Numbered from the stretch's first letter, positions 1 through 12,900 are shown. The stretch is 64,000 nucleotides of DNA from Opisthorchis felineus (GCA_004794785.1 SJOL01008950.1:554278-618277), one strand, 5' to 3'. The notes: a model not told the origin generated them from the sequence alone. A program made the numbers and translations.

Positions 1-1059
1 AGGATGCCAAGACTGTTTTCGTAGGCTTTTCGGCCAAAAGGTCCTGAGTTGCGTTTTGTAGGTTCAGGTGGAGATTGAAAAAGCACTTGCCTGTTGTTGT
101 TTTACACTCCTTCAGAGATAGATTGATTTGCCGATTCACTACCCATACCAGCTGGTATTCTACCGCTTTTCGCAGAGCGACCGGGAACTTGGCTGTGTTC
201 ACCTTTACGGAATAGACATAGATATATTGATCCCTTTTCTCTCTGTCAATTGTGTACTGACGTTCAACGGTGCAGTTGAAAAACGAACCTTGTTTCCACG
301 TCAAAACGGCACTATTTTTGAGCTATGAGAAGGCGGTCAGAGATAAGTCCATGAGCACTTGCTGGAGATTTGAATTTTGTAACAAAACTGACATCACCAT
401 TTTGTACGTAGGGAATTAGCAAAGTAAAAGCTGGGTGATAACTTTAACCCACGAGATCATCAATACTGTTACAGAGTAAACTTGCTTCATATGAATTAGT
501 CTGTTAAGAACCTTACCGGCCACTTTTAGGAGTAAGATTCATGATGTAGGCCTCGTGGTACTAGTTGCGCTCACTTCGTTGGTGTATAACTTAAGGAACC
601 ACATGCTTTTTTTTACCATAGATTTATTCCCACTACACAGAGTAGGATAATCTTTGGATAGGATAGATCCCGCCGGAACACAAGCTCGAGGTTTGGACTT
701 GAAAGAACTTGTGGCGGAAAATCCAAAGAATGGAAAATGAGAAACGTGGGACTTTTGAGTTAAGTAATCAGGTTATGTGGCCTGGCACATTGCTAGGCTT
801 TCAACGAGAGACTTGTAGACCTTTAGTGAGCCCCTAGTCTTATTCAGAGTTACCACCAACTCCGTTTTGGGACCATAGATGTTGCATGCTTTTCTTCACG
901 GTAATCTGGTATACCCTATATGCTCTCAAGCTGGTTGAATCAGACAATCAACTTTGATCAGTTGGACCCTTTCAGTGACACATTTTAAGCCAGCTGTTGA
1001 TAAGATGAAAGATAAAAACAACTGCTCGACAAATACAATCATTCGCATGTCAAATTAGT

Positions 1060-1225
1060 TTTGACAAAAGACTCACCTAGGAGGTTCAGCTGGGATTCAC
1101 GTAAGTTTCCCGTGAAAAACAAATTGGTATGCAACTGAGTGTACTTATCGGTTCAAGCAGAATATAAGGTTGATGGAAACGCAGGGAATCCGCCTACCTG
1201 ACGAGACCTACGAAGGGCGAGACCG
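1060..1225 (-). repeat. Dispersed repeat with GC-rich core, copy 1
   Basis: It contains TTCAGCTGGGATTCACGTAA and, to the right, CTACCTGACGAGACCTACGA followed by AGGGCGAGACCGGTC. The same order of blocks appears in better-kept copies at 22.0-22.6, 37.5-37.6 and 48.7-48.8 kb. Confidence 0.55.
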
Positions 1226-1249
1226 GTCGGGGGGGGGACGGCTTTAGTA

Positions 1250-1545
1250 TTTTTCAATATAAAGATTTCGTCCCGCCAGTGAAGCCAGTCTATGCAGAAA
1301 AGCCGAGAAACACTGTATAGCTGTTTCATCCCTGATGGGAATCATCAACGGCGCCCGTCTCACGAGACTCAGAGAGTTCCGACTCCACGACGTTCCAGCC
1401 AGTGTTCGTGGGTTTGAAACTCTCTGAATCTCGTGAGATACACACTAACGATGATTCCCAACAAGGATGAAACAGCTATACAGTGTTTCTTGGCTTTTTA
1501 GCATAGAGTGGCTTCACCGATAGGACGAATTCCTTGTCGGAAATA
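1250..1545. repeat. Imperfect palindrome / foldback (MITE-like) element
   Basis: The left arm (about 1280-1378), with GAAACACTGTATAGCTGTTT, is the reverse complement of the right arm (about 1418-1516), with AAACAGCTATACAGTGTTTC. The arms also share GATGATTCCCA/TGGGAATCATC and CTCACGAGA/TCTCGTGAG. A loop of about 40 bp lies between. Weaker symmetry extends to about 1250 and 1545. No coding capacity was seen. A clear target-site duplication was not established. Confidence 0.8.
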
Positions 1546-4375
1546 TCAGAGCTATCTAAAAGATAATTTTGAATTTGGGCAAAACTAAAATATGGGGTGA
1601 TTTAACAGTTGAAACACTAAGCAATGCAAGAACATAGATGAGAATCGGGAGGAGCAACGTACGTCTTCACAGGCGGCATCCCAGGTGGTGAACTTAGTTG
1701 AACGTGTTTTACTGACCAGAACAGCTGAAATCAGAGAAAAACTTGGGTGGGAAGAGTAGGAGCTGTCAAGTTTGGCCGGTTTATCGATTAAGTGAATCAA
1801 CTTTATGATCTCGATTTTTGTGTAACTTGTGAGACAAGAGACAAACAGACAACGAAACTAACAAAAATGTATGTTCGTATAATGAGAATTAGTTCTTGAG
1901 TTGACTCAGCTGCTTTCAGAAAGTGGCTCACTTTTAATATCACTATAGCACTCGGACACCAAAAAAGCGAAAACCGCCGCACAATTTGCAATCATTTCAC
2001 TAGCAGAAAACCAAAAGTAGGACCGCGTAGGCACTACCATTCTGCCTTAAATATGCGTGCTCTCATTTTATTCAGGGTTACTAGTGAGCCATCTGACGAA
2101 GTGTCTTGGATTACCCAAAACAACAACAAAAATAACGTTTACCCTGGTTTACCTGTTCGTTCGTAGGTAGTTTTCTCCGTTTTTCTTACTAGGTCACAAC
2201 TAAACTTGTTTCTCTCATAAAGAAATGTGGTGATTATTAAGAAGTACTGGTGCTAAGTCGCACCCTTTCTGCAGACTACTTATGAGCAATGACAATTAAT
2301 GTTCTCAATACACCTTTGACCAGTGTCAATCCATCCAGTTCATTTGATTTATGGCACTTGATGAGTAGTTTTCATGTTGGCAAACTTCATAACTACTTTC
2401 AGCTCGGATAGTTTGCTTATCGATGGATTTGCTACTTGACCGTGGTTCCATACAGTTATGTGGGCGAGTCATCTCCATTTGGTCTTCTGAATCTTACGTT
2501 AGGGTGTAGGGCTCTGAACAGACCAACCCTTGGCGGAGGAGCTTGGTCAGAATTACTACTCAGGCCTTTATTTATTGGATCAATAGGCAAATGCATGTCA
2601 GCGAAGATCCAGTGGTATATATCGCCCATGTGACCCTCTGTGGTCGAGGATTTCTGCGAACTAGTAGAGGGCCGAAGATCATGCCAGTACCGTCTTACCT
2701 GAAAGCGCCGGCCAACTTTCTGCCATAGACGGTAGATAGTCTAAGCCTAATGCCCTTGTTATATTCTCGTGGCTGGTATTAAGCAAGACTTCTTTGTTGT
2801 GCAAATCCTTGGTTCTTGAACTCACTTTGCTCAACTGTGGTAAGTTTTAAGTCTCCTCAGCTGAAAACAAGCAAGATCTTTGGAGATCCCTCATTTTGCC
2901 GCTAACAATTATATTCGTGTGTCGGTTGTGTTCATACGCTCGACTGGTGACTTTAATTGACAGTCTTAGATCTTACCAGACAACACGTATCAAAACCATG
3001 CCATCCTGTATTTGCATCTTTTAACCGGTCGTGCGCTGTCCAAGAGTTTTCAGTAACCTGATGAGCGGTGTGTTGCCTCATGGATCACTTATAAATTTCT
3101 ACACCTTAGGGTAATCTGGGTTAATAAATTTCATCCATATGCAGTTTTTGTGGAACAAAATTCTGCACAGTCGAAGAAAACAAGCAGTACTGTTTTGCCG
3201 ATTGCAGGAATATGGTAGTTAAAAGATTTTGTGAAAATAGCGTGAGAAAAGCCACCTATGTGGCCTCTTGACTTTCTTAGATTCCATCAGCTGCTTTTTG
3301 GAACTGCATTGATTGACATAAGTTACAGATACACGGATGGACAATGATTTTAATGAGCTTGATGCGATCGATCCGTCTGTACTTTGTTCAGCAATCTGAA
3401 ACATCTTTCACGATAACCTAGTTGTCACCACACGGTACTTTGTTTGGTGCCACCTACACGTGATATCTAGGATCGATTATTTGTATGGATTGTTCGCTTG
3501 CATGCACTGTCCTGGTCCCATTTCTTGTGCCGATGTTGCGTTTTTTGGTTACTGCTTGTCACTTTTGGAATATTGATTCATTGTCCGCGAACCATCTCTA
3601 GACTATTAACTACAAAAAGAGCGCCATATTGTATTCTATCGCACCTTTGAAATTCGGAGTGATTTCATCAGGCAGACGAAAACCGTTTGTAAATTTTAAA
3701 AAGCATCTGTACAAGCACAGTTGTTACAATAACCCCGCTCTCAGCTCATGAGCTTCAAACCTGAAACGAGTCAACTCAGACTCAGTTGATCATCGAATGC
3801 ATATGAAATCTCGAGGTCTGGTTTGGAATTCTGCATTCTACCACACGGAATTCTTCGGGGATGCAAAACTTTATTACAGTAAAACTGCGTGTAGAACTGA
3901 CTAACTCATACTAAAATAAAGTACAATTCCTCCTTGGTTGCTGAAAGGTATCATTCTTGTGTAATTTTATCACATTTTCAGAGGCCTACCATCTAATTCT
4001 TGTTGCTGTTCATACAACGCCAACTTGAGTTTTTCTGGCTTGTGAAAGAGGTGATTGATGTCGTACGCTGGTCCCACCACAACTATTCACACCGTACCGA
4101 TGAAGTTCAGGTCAGGAACAGGGGTTGGTCAAGTTGAAAGCCTAATAATCAGGGCTTTGTGATGTAACTGATGAGTAAGGACGTGTTGGTCTATTGTAAA
4201 AGAAAATCCTCATAAGCACTAAAACTAGTAACTGGAAGGATTTGACCATCTGAATCTGATGTCTATGCTCCATCTAACATTATCAAACGGCACATTCTCC
4301 TCACAAACCACCATGGAGCCGCCATGGTACCTTCGCCTGTTGAAAACTGCTTCTTTCTAAGAACACGCTATTGGC

Positions 4376-4660
4376 ACATTAGGTCATTTGGACCAGAGAG
4401 AACGTTTTCCTACATGTGCCCCACCTGTACCTCCAAGTTGTGTAATGCCATCTTCGCTGCAATCTTCAGTGCGTTCATACAGAGAACCTTTGTCACCTTC
4501 GTGGGAATATTATCATAGTTGCAATAGAGCTCTGGAAACGTCTGCCTATCTACTTAGTTCCATCTATCACCAGTACTGCTTTCGTCTTCCACCACAACTA
4601 CCTCTTAATTCCTTCTGTTATTTGGCACCTACAACCCTAATAAACTACCAAGAAAGATGA
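4376..4660 (+). CDS. Possible terminal exon, Pro/Ser/Tyr-rich tail
   Basis: After CTATTGGCACATTAG the frame reads HLDQRERFPTCAPPVPPSCV, MPSSLQSSVRSYREPLSPSW and EYYHSCNRALETSAYLLSS. It continues to a TGA at 4658-4660, with AATAAA at about 4639. The composition is like a cytoplasmic tail or disordered C-terminus. A second plus-strand frame is open over 4324-4518. No family or upstream exon was identified, so this may be chance. Confidence 0.25.
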   Translation, partial: TLGHLDQRERFPTCAPPVPPSCVMPSSLQSSVRSYREPLSPSWEYYHSCNRALETSAYLLSSIYHQYCFRLPPQLPLNSFCYLAPTTLINYQER

Positions 4661-5629
4661 TAACTACAGTGTTTGATACAGACGACTGAGTTGTAGTCTA
4701 TCCACAACTAATTCCTACACCGGTATTTTGCCGTGTCCAAACTCAGACAGGCTGAACTCAACTGATTCTAAGGAACTGTCAGTCGGCTAATATCTAGTGA
4801 GCACCACAACGTACACAGCCATAGGACTTGCAACTGCGGTGTAATAAGAATTCCTGTTGGCGCATCACTCAACAGAGGCTGCTAGGTAAAGTTATGTAAT
4901 GTTGGAATGCAAGGGAAGTATCATACTGATCAAGTAGCTGTGATTCAATGGTGATGTTCAACGCCACCAGAAGTTACTGCATTTATTATCAGCCAGAACC
5001 TGAGAAAGTTGAACCTATAGTTACAAACGACGCATAAGAAACACTTACACAGTGTTTCGGTGTTCTGAAGTGCATTTTGGCTTGAATTTTGGCATTGAAA
5101 CTCTGGAATGTTACTGAAAACCGTATTTCAATAAACTTTGACTGACTGTACAGTGGTTCAGTGAAGGTAGGGCATAAATTTTAGCTTGACGTCTTCAGAC
5201 TATCAGGTTCAGTAAATTACCTAAGAGATGGACAGAATACAGTCGAATCAGCTGGTGATTGGCGGTCAAAAGAAAAACCAGTCACGTGAACAGATGTACA
5301 CTGAACCAGAGTAATCGGAAATGGTCAGATGACGCTGCACACGTGCACGATGCATATGACTGCATCAGAGCGAAACGGTTGACCATGTGTTTCTACTTGA
5401 TAAACACGAGCGATCGGGAAAGCAAATGATCCCCATCATTCCACCGAAAGTTCACAGGGAATACGGGCAATGCTGGATAAAAATAATAAGGTCAGCACGG
5501 AACAAAGATTATTGAACTTCAGGCTGAAACTACACACGAGACGCAGGCAAGCGAGTGCTACCTGGTCACTTGACGGTCGATAGCTTACCATGGCAGCAGC
5601 AAGTCGGTCGGAATTCAATAAAAGGCTAC

Positions 5630-5844
5630 TCGGAATTCGTCGTATATAGTCGATGAAGTTAGCGTTCCAGCGAAGTGAGCATGCTCAAAATGAGCGAATA
5701 AAGCGTTATGCCCTAAGCTAGAGTAAAGTGTGAACAAAGGCGGATCTAATTTATACCAGGACAACGGGAATTTCATTGAGGACAATTCAGATAATGGGAG
5801 GAGCTGACGGTACGCATTGGCAAATGGTCCCTTCAAACTCAGCC
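5630..5844 (-). CDS. Coding exon of an unidentified gene
   Basis: After the acceptor CTAGACCTGGAACTGCAG come two leading bases and then LSLKGPFANAYRQLLPLSEL, SSMKFPLSWYKLDPPLFTLY, SSLGHNALFAHFEHAHFAGT and LTSSTIYDEFR. The donor is CGA|GTAGCC in phase 0. It is the last exon of the chain that I can place. A further open frame at 5618-5436 is less convincing. Unidentified. Confidence 0.5.
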
Positions 5845-5984
5845 CTGCAGTTCCAGGTCTAGACCAGAATTAATGTTTTAAGAACCATCAATTAGTCATT
5901 CTTTGAAGGCGCTGTGGTGCCACTGAGGTCCTTGAATGCTGTCGAACAACGTAATGCTTGAATAGCGGTATAAAACTATATAAA

Positions 5985-6315
5985 ACGTAGGCACTTGCGA
6001 TTTTGGATGAAAGTATGAATCCACTTGAGGGAGGACAAACCGCATCCATGAATAATGGTGAGGGTTCTACGGGTGAATTCTCTGGCACCATATAAGTTTT
6101 GTTCGACGGCGCACCTCCAGATCTGTTCCAATCAAGTGTGACATTCATGGTGGCAGGAAAATGACCACCAAATCGAGCAGAAGCATAACATATATCTGTG
6201 GCTCCAGTGTTGGTCGCATCTACTAAGCCGTCCAGTGGAGGCAAATGGCTTTTCCAATGAGTCCATTTGATAGCGTGTGTTGGTTCATGCAATGTGCTTG
6301 GGTTGTGTCCAGTAT
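5985..6315 (-). CDS. Coding exon of an unidentified gene, with N-glycosylation sequons
   Basis: Beginning after TTTTTAAG with two leading bases (Tyr with the previous exon's T), the frame reads TGHNPSTLHEPTHAIKWTHW, KSHLPPLDGLVDATNTGATD, ICYASARFGGHFPATMNVTL and DWNRSGGAPSNKTYMVPENS. It contains NVT, NRS and NKT sequons, which suggests an extracellular or lumenal segment. The 3' splice border was not settled; the frame stays open to 5888. Unidentified. Confidence 0.5.
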
Positions 6316-6350
6316 CTTAAAAACGCACTTGGGCGGACTTAGGTGTTAAC

Positions 6351-6680
6351 ATGGGGTTAAGTAATGATAACGGACGAGTACGTCGACTCGTAGGAATATG
6401 TAGGTCAGCTATATCTACTATGAAATCCCACGCATCAAACTCTTGAACGTACCCAGCTGATATTAAAGATGAAGGCCCAAGACATACTGAGGTCATGTAC
6501 AACTGCCCTTCTGGATCCTCCAAAACCATGATCGACTTAGTAAAGTGGTCGCGATTATTAGTGAGCCGCTCGGTTTCTAAGTAAATTTCGTAAGTCGGCA
6601 CTTCATCAAACGCATCCGAATAACGTTTGACGTAATATTTTCGAACCAGTGGGTCGAAAAGATTATGCGATCACGGCTTC
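6351..6680 (-). CDS. Coding exon of an unidentified gene
   Basis: A clearly protein-like frame runs NLFDPLVRKYYVKRYSDAFD, EVPTYEIYLETERLTNNRDH, FTKSIMVLEDPEGQLYMTSV, CLGPSSLISAGYVQEFDAWD and FIVDIADLHIPTSRRTRPL. No AG acceptor was found between the upstream stop (about 6683) and the start of this frame, so the 5' border is unresolved. A donor CCCAT|GTTAAC at 6351 would give a 35-nt intron to the next exon with a compatible phase. No domain is recognised. Confidence 0.5.
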
Positions 6681-7152
6681 TTGATTCATGTCTCTGAACG
6701 ACTAGCATCCAAAATAGCCTCACTTAGTGGATGGTCATCATCTCAGCATCAACGCGAAGTATTTAATGAGGAGATAAATCATAGCAAGCAGAGTCGGCTT
6801 AGACAACGCATGACTTGGGCAATATAGAAAGAATGAGTATTTTCGCATTTAACGAAAAGTGGCTTGTCGGAACGGAGTTGTCAAGCCATACCCGACGGTA
6901 TGGCAGAATTAAAAACTATTATTGATCACTATTTACTGGATCCGTTGTCACGTCTTGCTATGCAGCATAGAATATTCTCAAATTGCAGTGCATGTATCCT
7001 TATGAATTTACCCACTAATGCAGTTTGAGTTCACCGCAGCTAAAGAGAAAGGTGTGAATAATGTTTTGGCGAAAAGAGACAAGTCCGTCAGTAAAAAATT
7101 GTTACACAGTGCTCGCTCTTTGTAAGAATCCTCGCCCTACGTAACATTCTTT

Positions 7153-7470
7153 TTCAAGAGACCTCCGGCCAGAAACTCCTTAACGAAATGATTTCGAACA
7201 TCCAAATTTATTTGAAACCCGGCAAAACCGACCCTTACCAAGGCGCCGATCTCTTTGCTTCCCCATAATAGCACTCCAGCAAAGAGTAAAATGTCGTAAG
7301 CATGTTCGACACATTTATCTGTGACCTTAGAGTCATGTAACTCGCTGTGGAACGGAATTGATGGAGTTCCACTCATTGAAGCAAGCCGACAGAGAAAGCG
7401 CTGTGCGACTGAAAACCATTCACATCGCTTGATTAACGTCGACAATTCAGAGGCTCTATCGGTGGCTTGC
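7153..7470 (-). CDS. Coding exon of an unidentified gene
   Basis: The open frame contains TDRASELSTLIKRCEWFSVA, QRFLCRLASMSGTPSIPFHS, KVTDKCVEHAYDILLFAGVL and LWGSKEIGAL. A donor TTG|GTAAGG at 7239 would end it there in phase 0. The frame, however, stays open through FAGFQINLDVRNHFVKEFLA to about 7153. The acceptor (ACAACCAG at 7471) lacks a clear pyrimidine run, so the 5' border is uncertain. No family recognised. Confidence 0.5.
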
Positions 7471-7722
7471 CTGGTTGTATTTTCTCACTGTTTCGCCAGT
7501 ATTTAGCACGAAGTGTTATCTGTTCGAACGAAGGCCACATAATCTACCATATCCATAGTTTTTCAGTGAGAAATACCAGTGCTCTTAGTTGAAAAGTGGC
7601 ATGCAAAACTAGTCTGTTTCAAGATCTTTGTAATGCAATAAATTTGGCACATCAAGCATCGCATTGTTCAAGGCGATATAAATGTAGTCTGAATCCCAGT
7701 GGAAGCCCAATAGCCATCATAC

Positions 7723-7910
7723 CGGCAGTTTGGCAATCCTCTGTTCAGTTCGCGTAAAATATAGGTCGGTACGCGGAGATAGCGCAGCCGTTTGCGAATG
7801 TGGATACTATACTGTCCGATATATATGCCGTGAATTGGTTTCGCACTTCGTTGTACCAGTTTACAGTTCAGTACGTACACACGTTCGCTGATGCGCTGTC
7901 GGGTAAGAAG
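7723..7910 (-). CDS. Coding exon of an unidentified gene
   Basis: The exon starts after the acceptor TCGTTCCTTCCGTTGCAG in phase 0 and ends CTGCCG|GTATGA with two bases over. It encodes LLTRQRISERVYVLNCKLVQ, IHGIYIGQYSIHIRKRLRYL and RVPTYILRELNRGLPNC. It is Arg/Lys-rich and looks folded, but I do not recognise it. With the next open stretch (7470 onward) the leftover CG plus G gives Arg and the frame continues. Confidence 0.55.
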
Positions 7911-8184
7911 CTGCAACGGAAGGAACGAAATTTATTGCTTTATTCTTGGCAATCCGAAATAACTTTTTTACTGTTGGACGTGATTACATTAACAAAATGA
8001 ACCAATACAGCCAATACTAGTCAGTGAAGCTATTAACACCTGTTTTGTTTTTGCAATAATTCCCCTATTTGCATTGACGTTTAAAATAACTAGTTGACTC
8101 ATAAATTCTTCAATTAAAGGGCCTAGCAGGCACAGGTTTGGGGGAAGGACGCTAACAATACATTATAATTAACCGTGTCTAGCG

Positions 8185-8427
8185 CGGTCACCTCTGTACC
8201 GATCCGTACCGGATTCACCATACGGTTCAGAGAAATGGAGTATACCTGCTTGCATCATAGTTCCCTTTCTGAGAATCACCTTACGAATTTACCGAGTATT
8301 TGGGAGTCCGACAGGCTGACACGGATTTGTGGCCCGAATCAACCCTCAGCAGCCCGACTACTATTGTTTCCTTTCGGTAGGACCAAAATCGTTCCATTTT
8401 GGCATTTGTTCTTCGAAGTCAGGGAGG
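8185..8427 (+). CDS. Possible CUB-like exon on the plus strand
   Basis: The plus strand is open with IRTGFTIRFREMEYTCLHHS, SDRLTRICGPNQPSAARLLL and VPFWHLFFEV. The order hydrophobic strand, Phe-x-x-x-Glu/Tyr-x-Cys, then ICGPNQP and a closing FFEV resembles the second half of a CUB domain (F..C....CG..P). The borders are an acceptor CCGTGTCTAG (weak) and a donor GGAGG|GTAATT. No other plus-strand exon could be joined to it. It lies between minus-strand exons at 7.9 and 16.2 kb, so either two genes overlap or one set is wrong. Confidence 0.35.
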
Positions 8428-9805
8428 GTAATTAACAAGAGTAACAGCCTTCTCCGGGATCGATAGTAAAATACGAACTGCACCTATAGATCGTCAATTC
8501 TCAAGAGGCAGGAGCTCCCTCTGTCTAAATCTTTGGCTCATGAGGTAGCCCCGTGCTAGTAGACCGGGAATCAATGGAGCCAAGCTCGTTCCCAATGATT
8601 AACCGAATGATTTGAGCCAGTTTCTCTGGCTAAGAGCAAACATTTGCCTGAAACCCATCTTTGTGGCCAACTTAGGGAGTAGTATCACAATGACTTTGTC
8701 CAAAAGTTAAAATTTCTCATCAGTATTCATCTCACGTGGTTACAAAGCCCATTGTCGTATAATCCATTGATTATGAATTCTGGAAGATGGAGAAATATTT
8801 GCAGTTGTATAAGTAAACAATCACTGCAAAGATGTTTGTCTGTTTAAGCAGCACCTCAGAAGTGGTGTTCAGGAATTATCTGAGCAATTATTCTTAAGAT
8901 TATGTTCAACTGGAAAGCACACTGGAACAAATTTGGGTAGATTTAGACTATGCAGATCGGGGATCACAAACAAGTCTATAGCAAGAACAGGGGGTAAATA
9001 CATCATTTAAAGAACCGTTCATCCTATTTCGGGAAGTAACACCATTCGGAAAGGTTTTGTGGCCATGACCTTTACTTAGAATGGACTCTCCGGAGGAGGT
9101 GGGCTGTACTCTAGCTAGTTCGTCTTGAATAATATGGCACAAGGCGACTGCTATGAACCTTGATTCTATTCAGCAGATTCGGATTTAGCTAGTAGTTTCG
9201 TCAAGCCTGCGCAGTTAACTGGAATTTCATGTCTGTACAGCATCCGGAAAATAAGAGGACGGGAGAGAGGATAGAGATAAAAATATACATATTTGGGTCA
9301 GCGATCGCTAAGGGTGGCTGATTAAGCATAATTCGTTTGGATGAAGCTGGAAAGTGAATATCTTCTGGAAAACCGATGATCAGAGTACTGAAGTGAAAAC
9401 AAAAAGCGTCATGAGATGGATGATGAAAATATGGTGGACGTTGCACAAATCGTTTAAATGTGTTGGTAAAATAGGCTGACAAGCCGAAATGACTGCGGGT
9501 ACTACCTGATCACAGCTGTAACTCAAAAGACGACTGTGTATTCAGACACTGGCATTTTCTCAGTAAAGCATCACGTGGACCATTGTAACTTCAAAATAGG
9601 ACAGTTTCAGTCTCAATAAGATATCTTCATATCGGACTTCATTTACGAGATAGTTTATGAAGGAAAAGAGGGGAAGCATGAAAACGTGTCATATGCTCCT
9701 GCTATTGGATGTATGTATATCCGAAATATCATGTTGCCAGGACTAACTGGTGTAACTGCTTGAAAACTTCAATTCTCAGTATCCATATCGTTAGGAGCAG
9801 AGGCT

Positions 9806-9972
9806 AGAGAAGGCTGGAGGTAATTCAGTGGGCAAGGCATGAACTTACTGACCGGAAGGCCCGTAGTTCCACCCTAACCTTGGCATCTTAACTGTTTCTG
9901 TCTACGCTTGGGCAACCCAACAGTATATCAGCCCGTAAGTCTCCTTCGGATGGTATGGCAGCTAGGCACCGA
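9806..9972 (+). repeat. tRNA-derived SINE (family 1), diverged copy
   Basis: It shares with the better copy at 51.23 kb the blocks AACTTACTGACCGGAAGG, CTTGGGCAACC and GTATATCAGCCC, followed by GGTATGGCAGCTAGGCACC. The polymerase III B box is degenerate (GTAGTTCCACCC). Confidence 0.7.
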
Positions 9973-12900
9973 AATGGTGATACAGATGGACGATTAATTG
10001 ATTTATTTTATTATGTAGTAAGAGCAGCTAGAGGGTAGCAGTCGCAAGATCCGAGTCTTCTGTCTAGATCTGCGAAGGAAAAGGCTAAAGAAAATGCTGT
10101 TATCCCTTCAGGGATATTAGATTCCACACAGAGTACACTCCACTTGCTTAACGAGTATTGTGAATTCCCAACATGCCAAGTCATCTTAAACTTCAGGCTT
10201 GTTTATTTAGAAAGTTATAAACGGTTGATCAGTAAGTGTTGCTTTCTGAAACGAAATTCGCACATATTAAACAAGCTCAGCAGTCGTCCAATTTATGCAG
10301 ATGTTTGCTTATCTACTCTGGCTGCCTGGTAATTTTCGAGAACTAGCTGGGACTTTGAATCGCCTGACATGCGTACCTACAGTGTGCTCCAGGGCTTTTC
10401 AGCATGAACTGACCTCACTGGCAGGATAACACCTCTATTTAAACCTCTAAATCTTCCTCTGTCTGCGAACTTTTATTGTTCCGCTCAGAAGGATAGCACA
10501 ATGTGTGGTTTTTGCATCCAATAAGTCGGGACTTGAGAATCGGCCAGTAGGAGATCACTTTATGTGAACTGCGGGACTCAAGGATGGTGGTGTTTTTATC
10601 CTGTCCATTTGAGAATTATACACATCGTTTATCAACTGCTTAAAGCCGAATGGTGAAATCTTCAACTAGCAGCCAGAAGATCACAGGCTTGAGTCTAAAT
10701 AGAGATTCTTGGGATGCGCACCCTTACTTATTCCTAACAAGGGTGAAAGTTGTGCATCATAGATTGACTTCGCTTGCGGGATGAAACATGGATCGAAATT
10801 TAGTGTCTCACTGTAAACTTCAAATTATCCGTTGCATTAGTGAACTCAAATGTCTTTGAACAAGCAGGCAGTTATAGTGATGTTGGTATCCGCATCCCGG
10901 ACCACTGCCTACTATCTAGGCTTCCATAAAATGAGTCATTAAACAGAAAAAACTATTTACTTGAAAGCAGCAACCGATATTAGGCTGTATACTGTTGCCT
11001 GTATCATAACTATTCTTTATTGAGAGTGATCAATTTGACCTTACGAGACCACTTAGAGTAATGCATGTGCATACGTGCTTATCAGCAGATCTCTACGAAC
11101 CGGCTTAAATGCACACAAATCTTTAAATAGGCCATACGGTTGCTCCGAGACAATTAGACTTGACTCAGGTAAATAAAATATTAGCAACCGTAATAAAACC
11201 CTTATCTTGTAGTTTCATTGTATTTAGTCCTGCAAACAGTGGCAGATTCATTGCGGTCTGTATAAGCTCTGCAAAACCTGGTCCGTCCCCAGGTGTGCCT
11301 TTTCGTTAGTGTTACAGCTGCTTAAAACTCTGTTCTCAACGTCTGCCAAATCCCCAATTACTACCTAACACAAGTAGCGAAATGCATTCATCTGAAAGTT
11401 GGGCTGGTATTCACAGGAGACTCAAATGAACTGCAGCTGAATCTTCTGTTTTGGATGTTCTTTACCCGCGTTTTCCCACACTCGTTTGATGTTCTTACGT
11501 TGTCCGATTTATCTGTGATCACCGAATGGATGATGACAGGTTAACCTGTAACTCCAGTTGAAATCTTATTACTACTTTCGTACTCATCCAGATTTACCTA
11601 GCAACTTGTGTTTGTTAGTCGTTGTCTACAACATTAGTGTTCTCTGTGGAAAACGTTTGTGTTGGCATGAAGGTCATCTACAACTTCATACTAGGGTTAT
11701 CGTGAACAACAACTCTGTCATTTGCAGTTTCAGACAGTTCTTCATTGCCGGTGGGTTAACGCATTGGGTGAACTGCGGCCGCTTGTGTTTGCGGGCAATA
11801 TGCAACTATTTCATATCTTGGATTTCTGTCAAGAAGTACAAAAAACTGAAAAGCACAAGCTTATCGGTAAGTAAAGATATTGGCAATGCGGCAAGTCAAA
11901 AGCAGGCACTAAACTCTGCATAATACTCACCTGAGCTGTTGCCTTCACTTTTTCGTGATGCGAGCTCTACAGAAGTTTTGGATGTGCTCGTCAGTAACGA
12001 TTTGGTAATTAGGTTACATTGAACAACGAAAACAACAATAGTAACACATTTAAGGTTGTTTGATTGTAAAGCTTTATTGCTTTTTTTCACACACTCAGTG
12101 GGCCTACCGAACGCAACTGGTAGCAAGTGTGGTATGATTATGGAGTCAATGTCAAGCAAATAGAATGAATTCGTATGCGTGTGACGAGTACGCGACCAGA
12201 AGACTCGGATCTTAATAACATTGTGGATTCCTGTGGTTGGGCGCTACGTGCGTTGAACTACACTGAAGAAGAAGTCATCCTAAGGTTTCCACCCATAGCA
12301 CTGTCTTGAGTCTTAAGAATAAGTTGGAAGGGTCAAGAATCTGCCGGGCAGTGTGACAGACGTTTGCGTGAGGACCTGCACGGAATCTCAGTCCTCATCG
12401 GTTTTAGGGAGTGAGAGTATACAACAATCTCATAGAGTTACTCGAAATACCTGGTAGTGAAAGGTGAGATTCAACTGTAAGAAAAATAGGGTCAGACCAA
12501 CTGGTGAGTTATGGATGACGAAGGACTTGTATTTGTGAAAATAAGACGTTGAACTTACAAGCTGAAGTTTAATGCGAAGGCATTCGGTCAGTCTTAAAAC
12601 TACGTAAAAACTCTGGGTATATTGATCATGTTCCTTTTATTAAATACAGTGGAATGGCATCTAGGGACTCGGGGATGAACTGTGATACTGCGAAATTAAT
12701 TAAACCCTTCGAGAGATTCGTGAAATGTCTACTGCTAATAAGTTTCAGTGAGGGTAGAACGGCTGCACAGTACTTCTCAGCGAAGACTAATTCCAGTTGC
12801 CGGATAAAATCACTAAATCTTTGCGTTACCCACAGACTGTGAAGTCAATTTGGATCCTTTGTTAATCTCACAATAGTCGATCGGCATCTTTCCCACTCTG

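Larger units (their letters stand above)
1..4375. other. No supported gene; repeats only
   Basis: Apart from the foldback element and one copy of the GC-core repeat, I see only short open frames with no family likeness on either strand. Fragments of the GC-core repeat may also be present near 3.02-3.07 kb. Confidence 0.5.

Noticed and set aside
11558..11923. 121-codon plus-strand frame
   Set aside because: AT-rich composition, no domain, and no good splice sites or neighbours.
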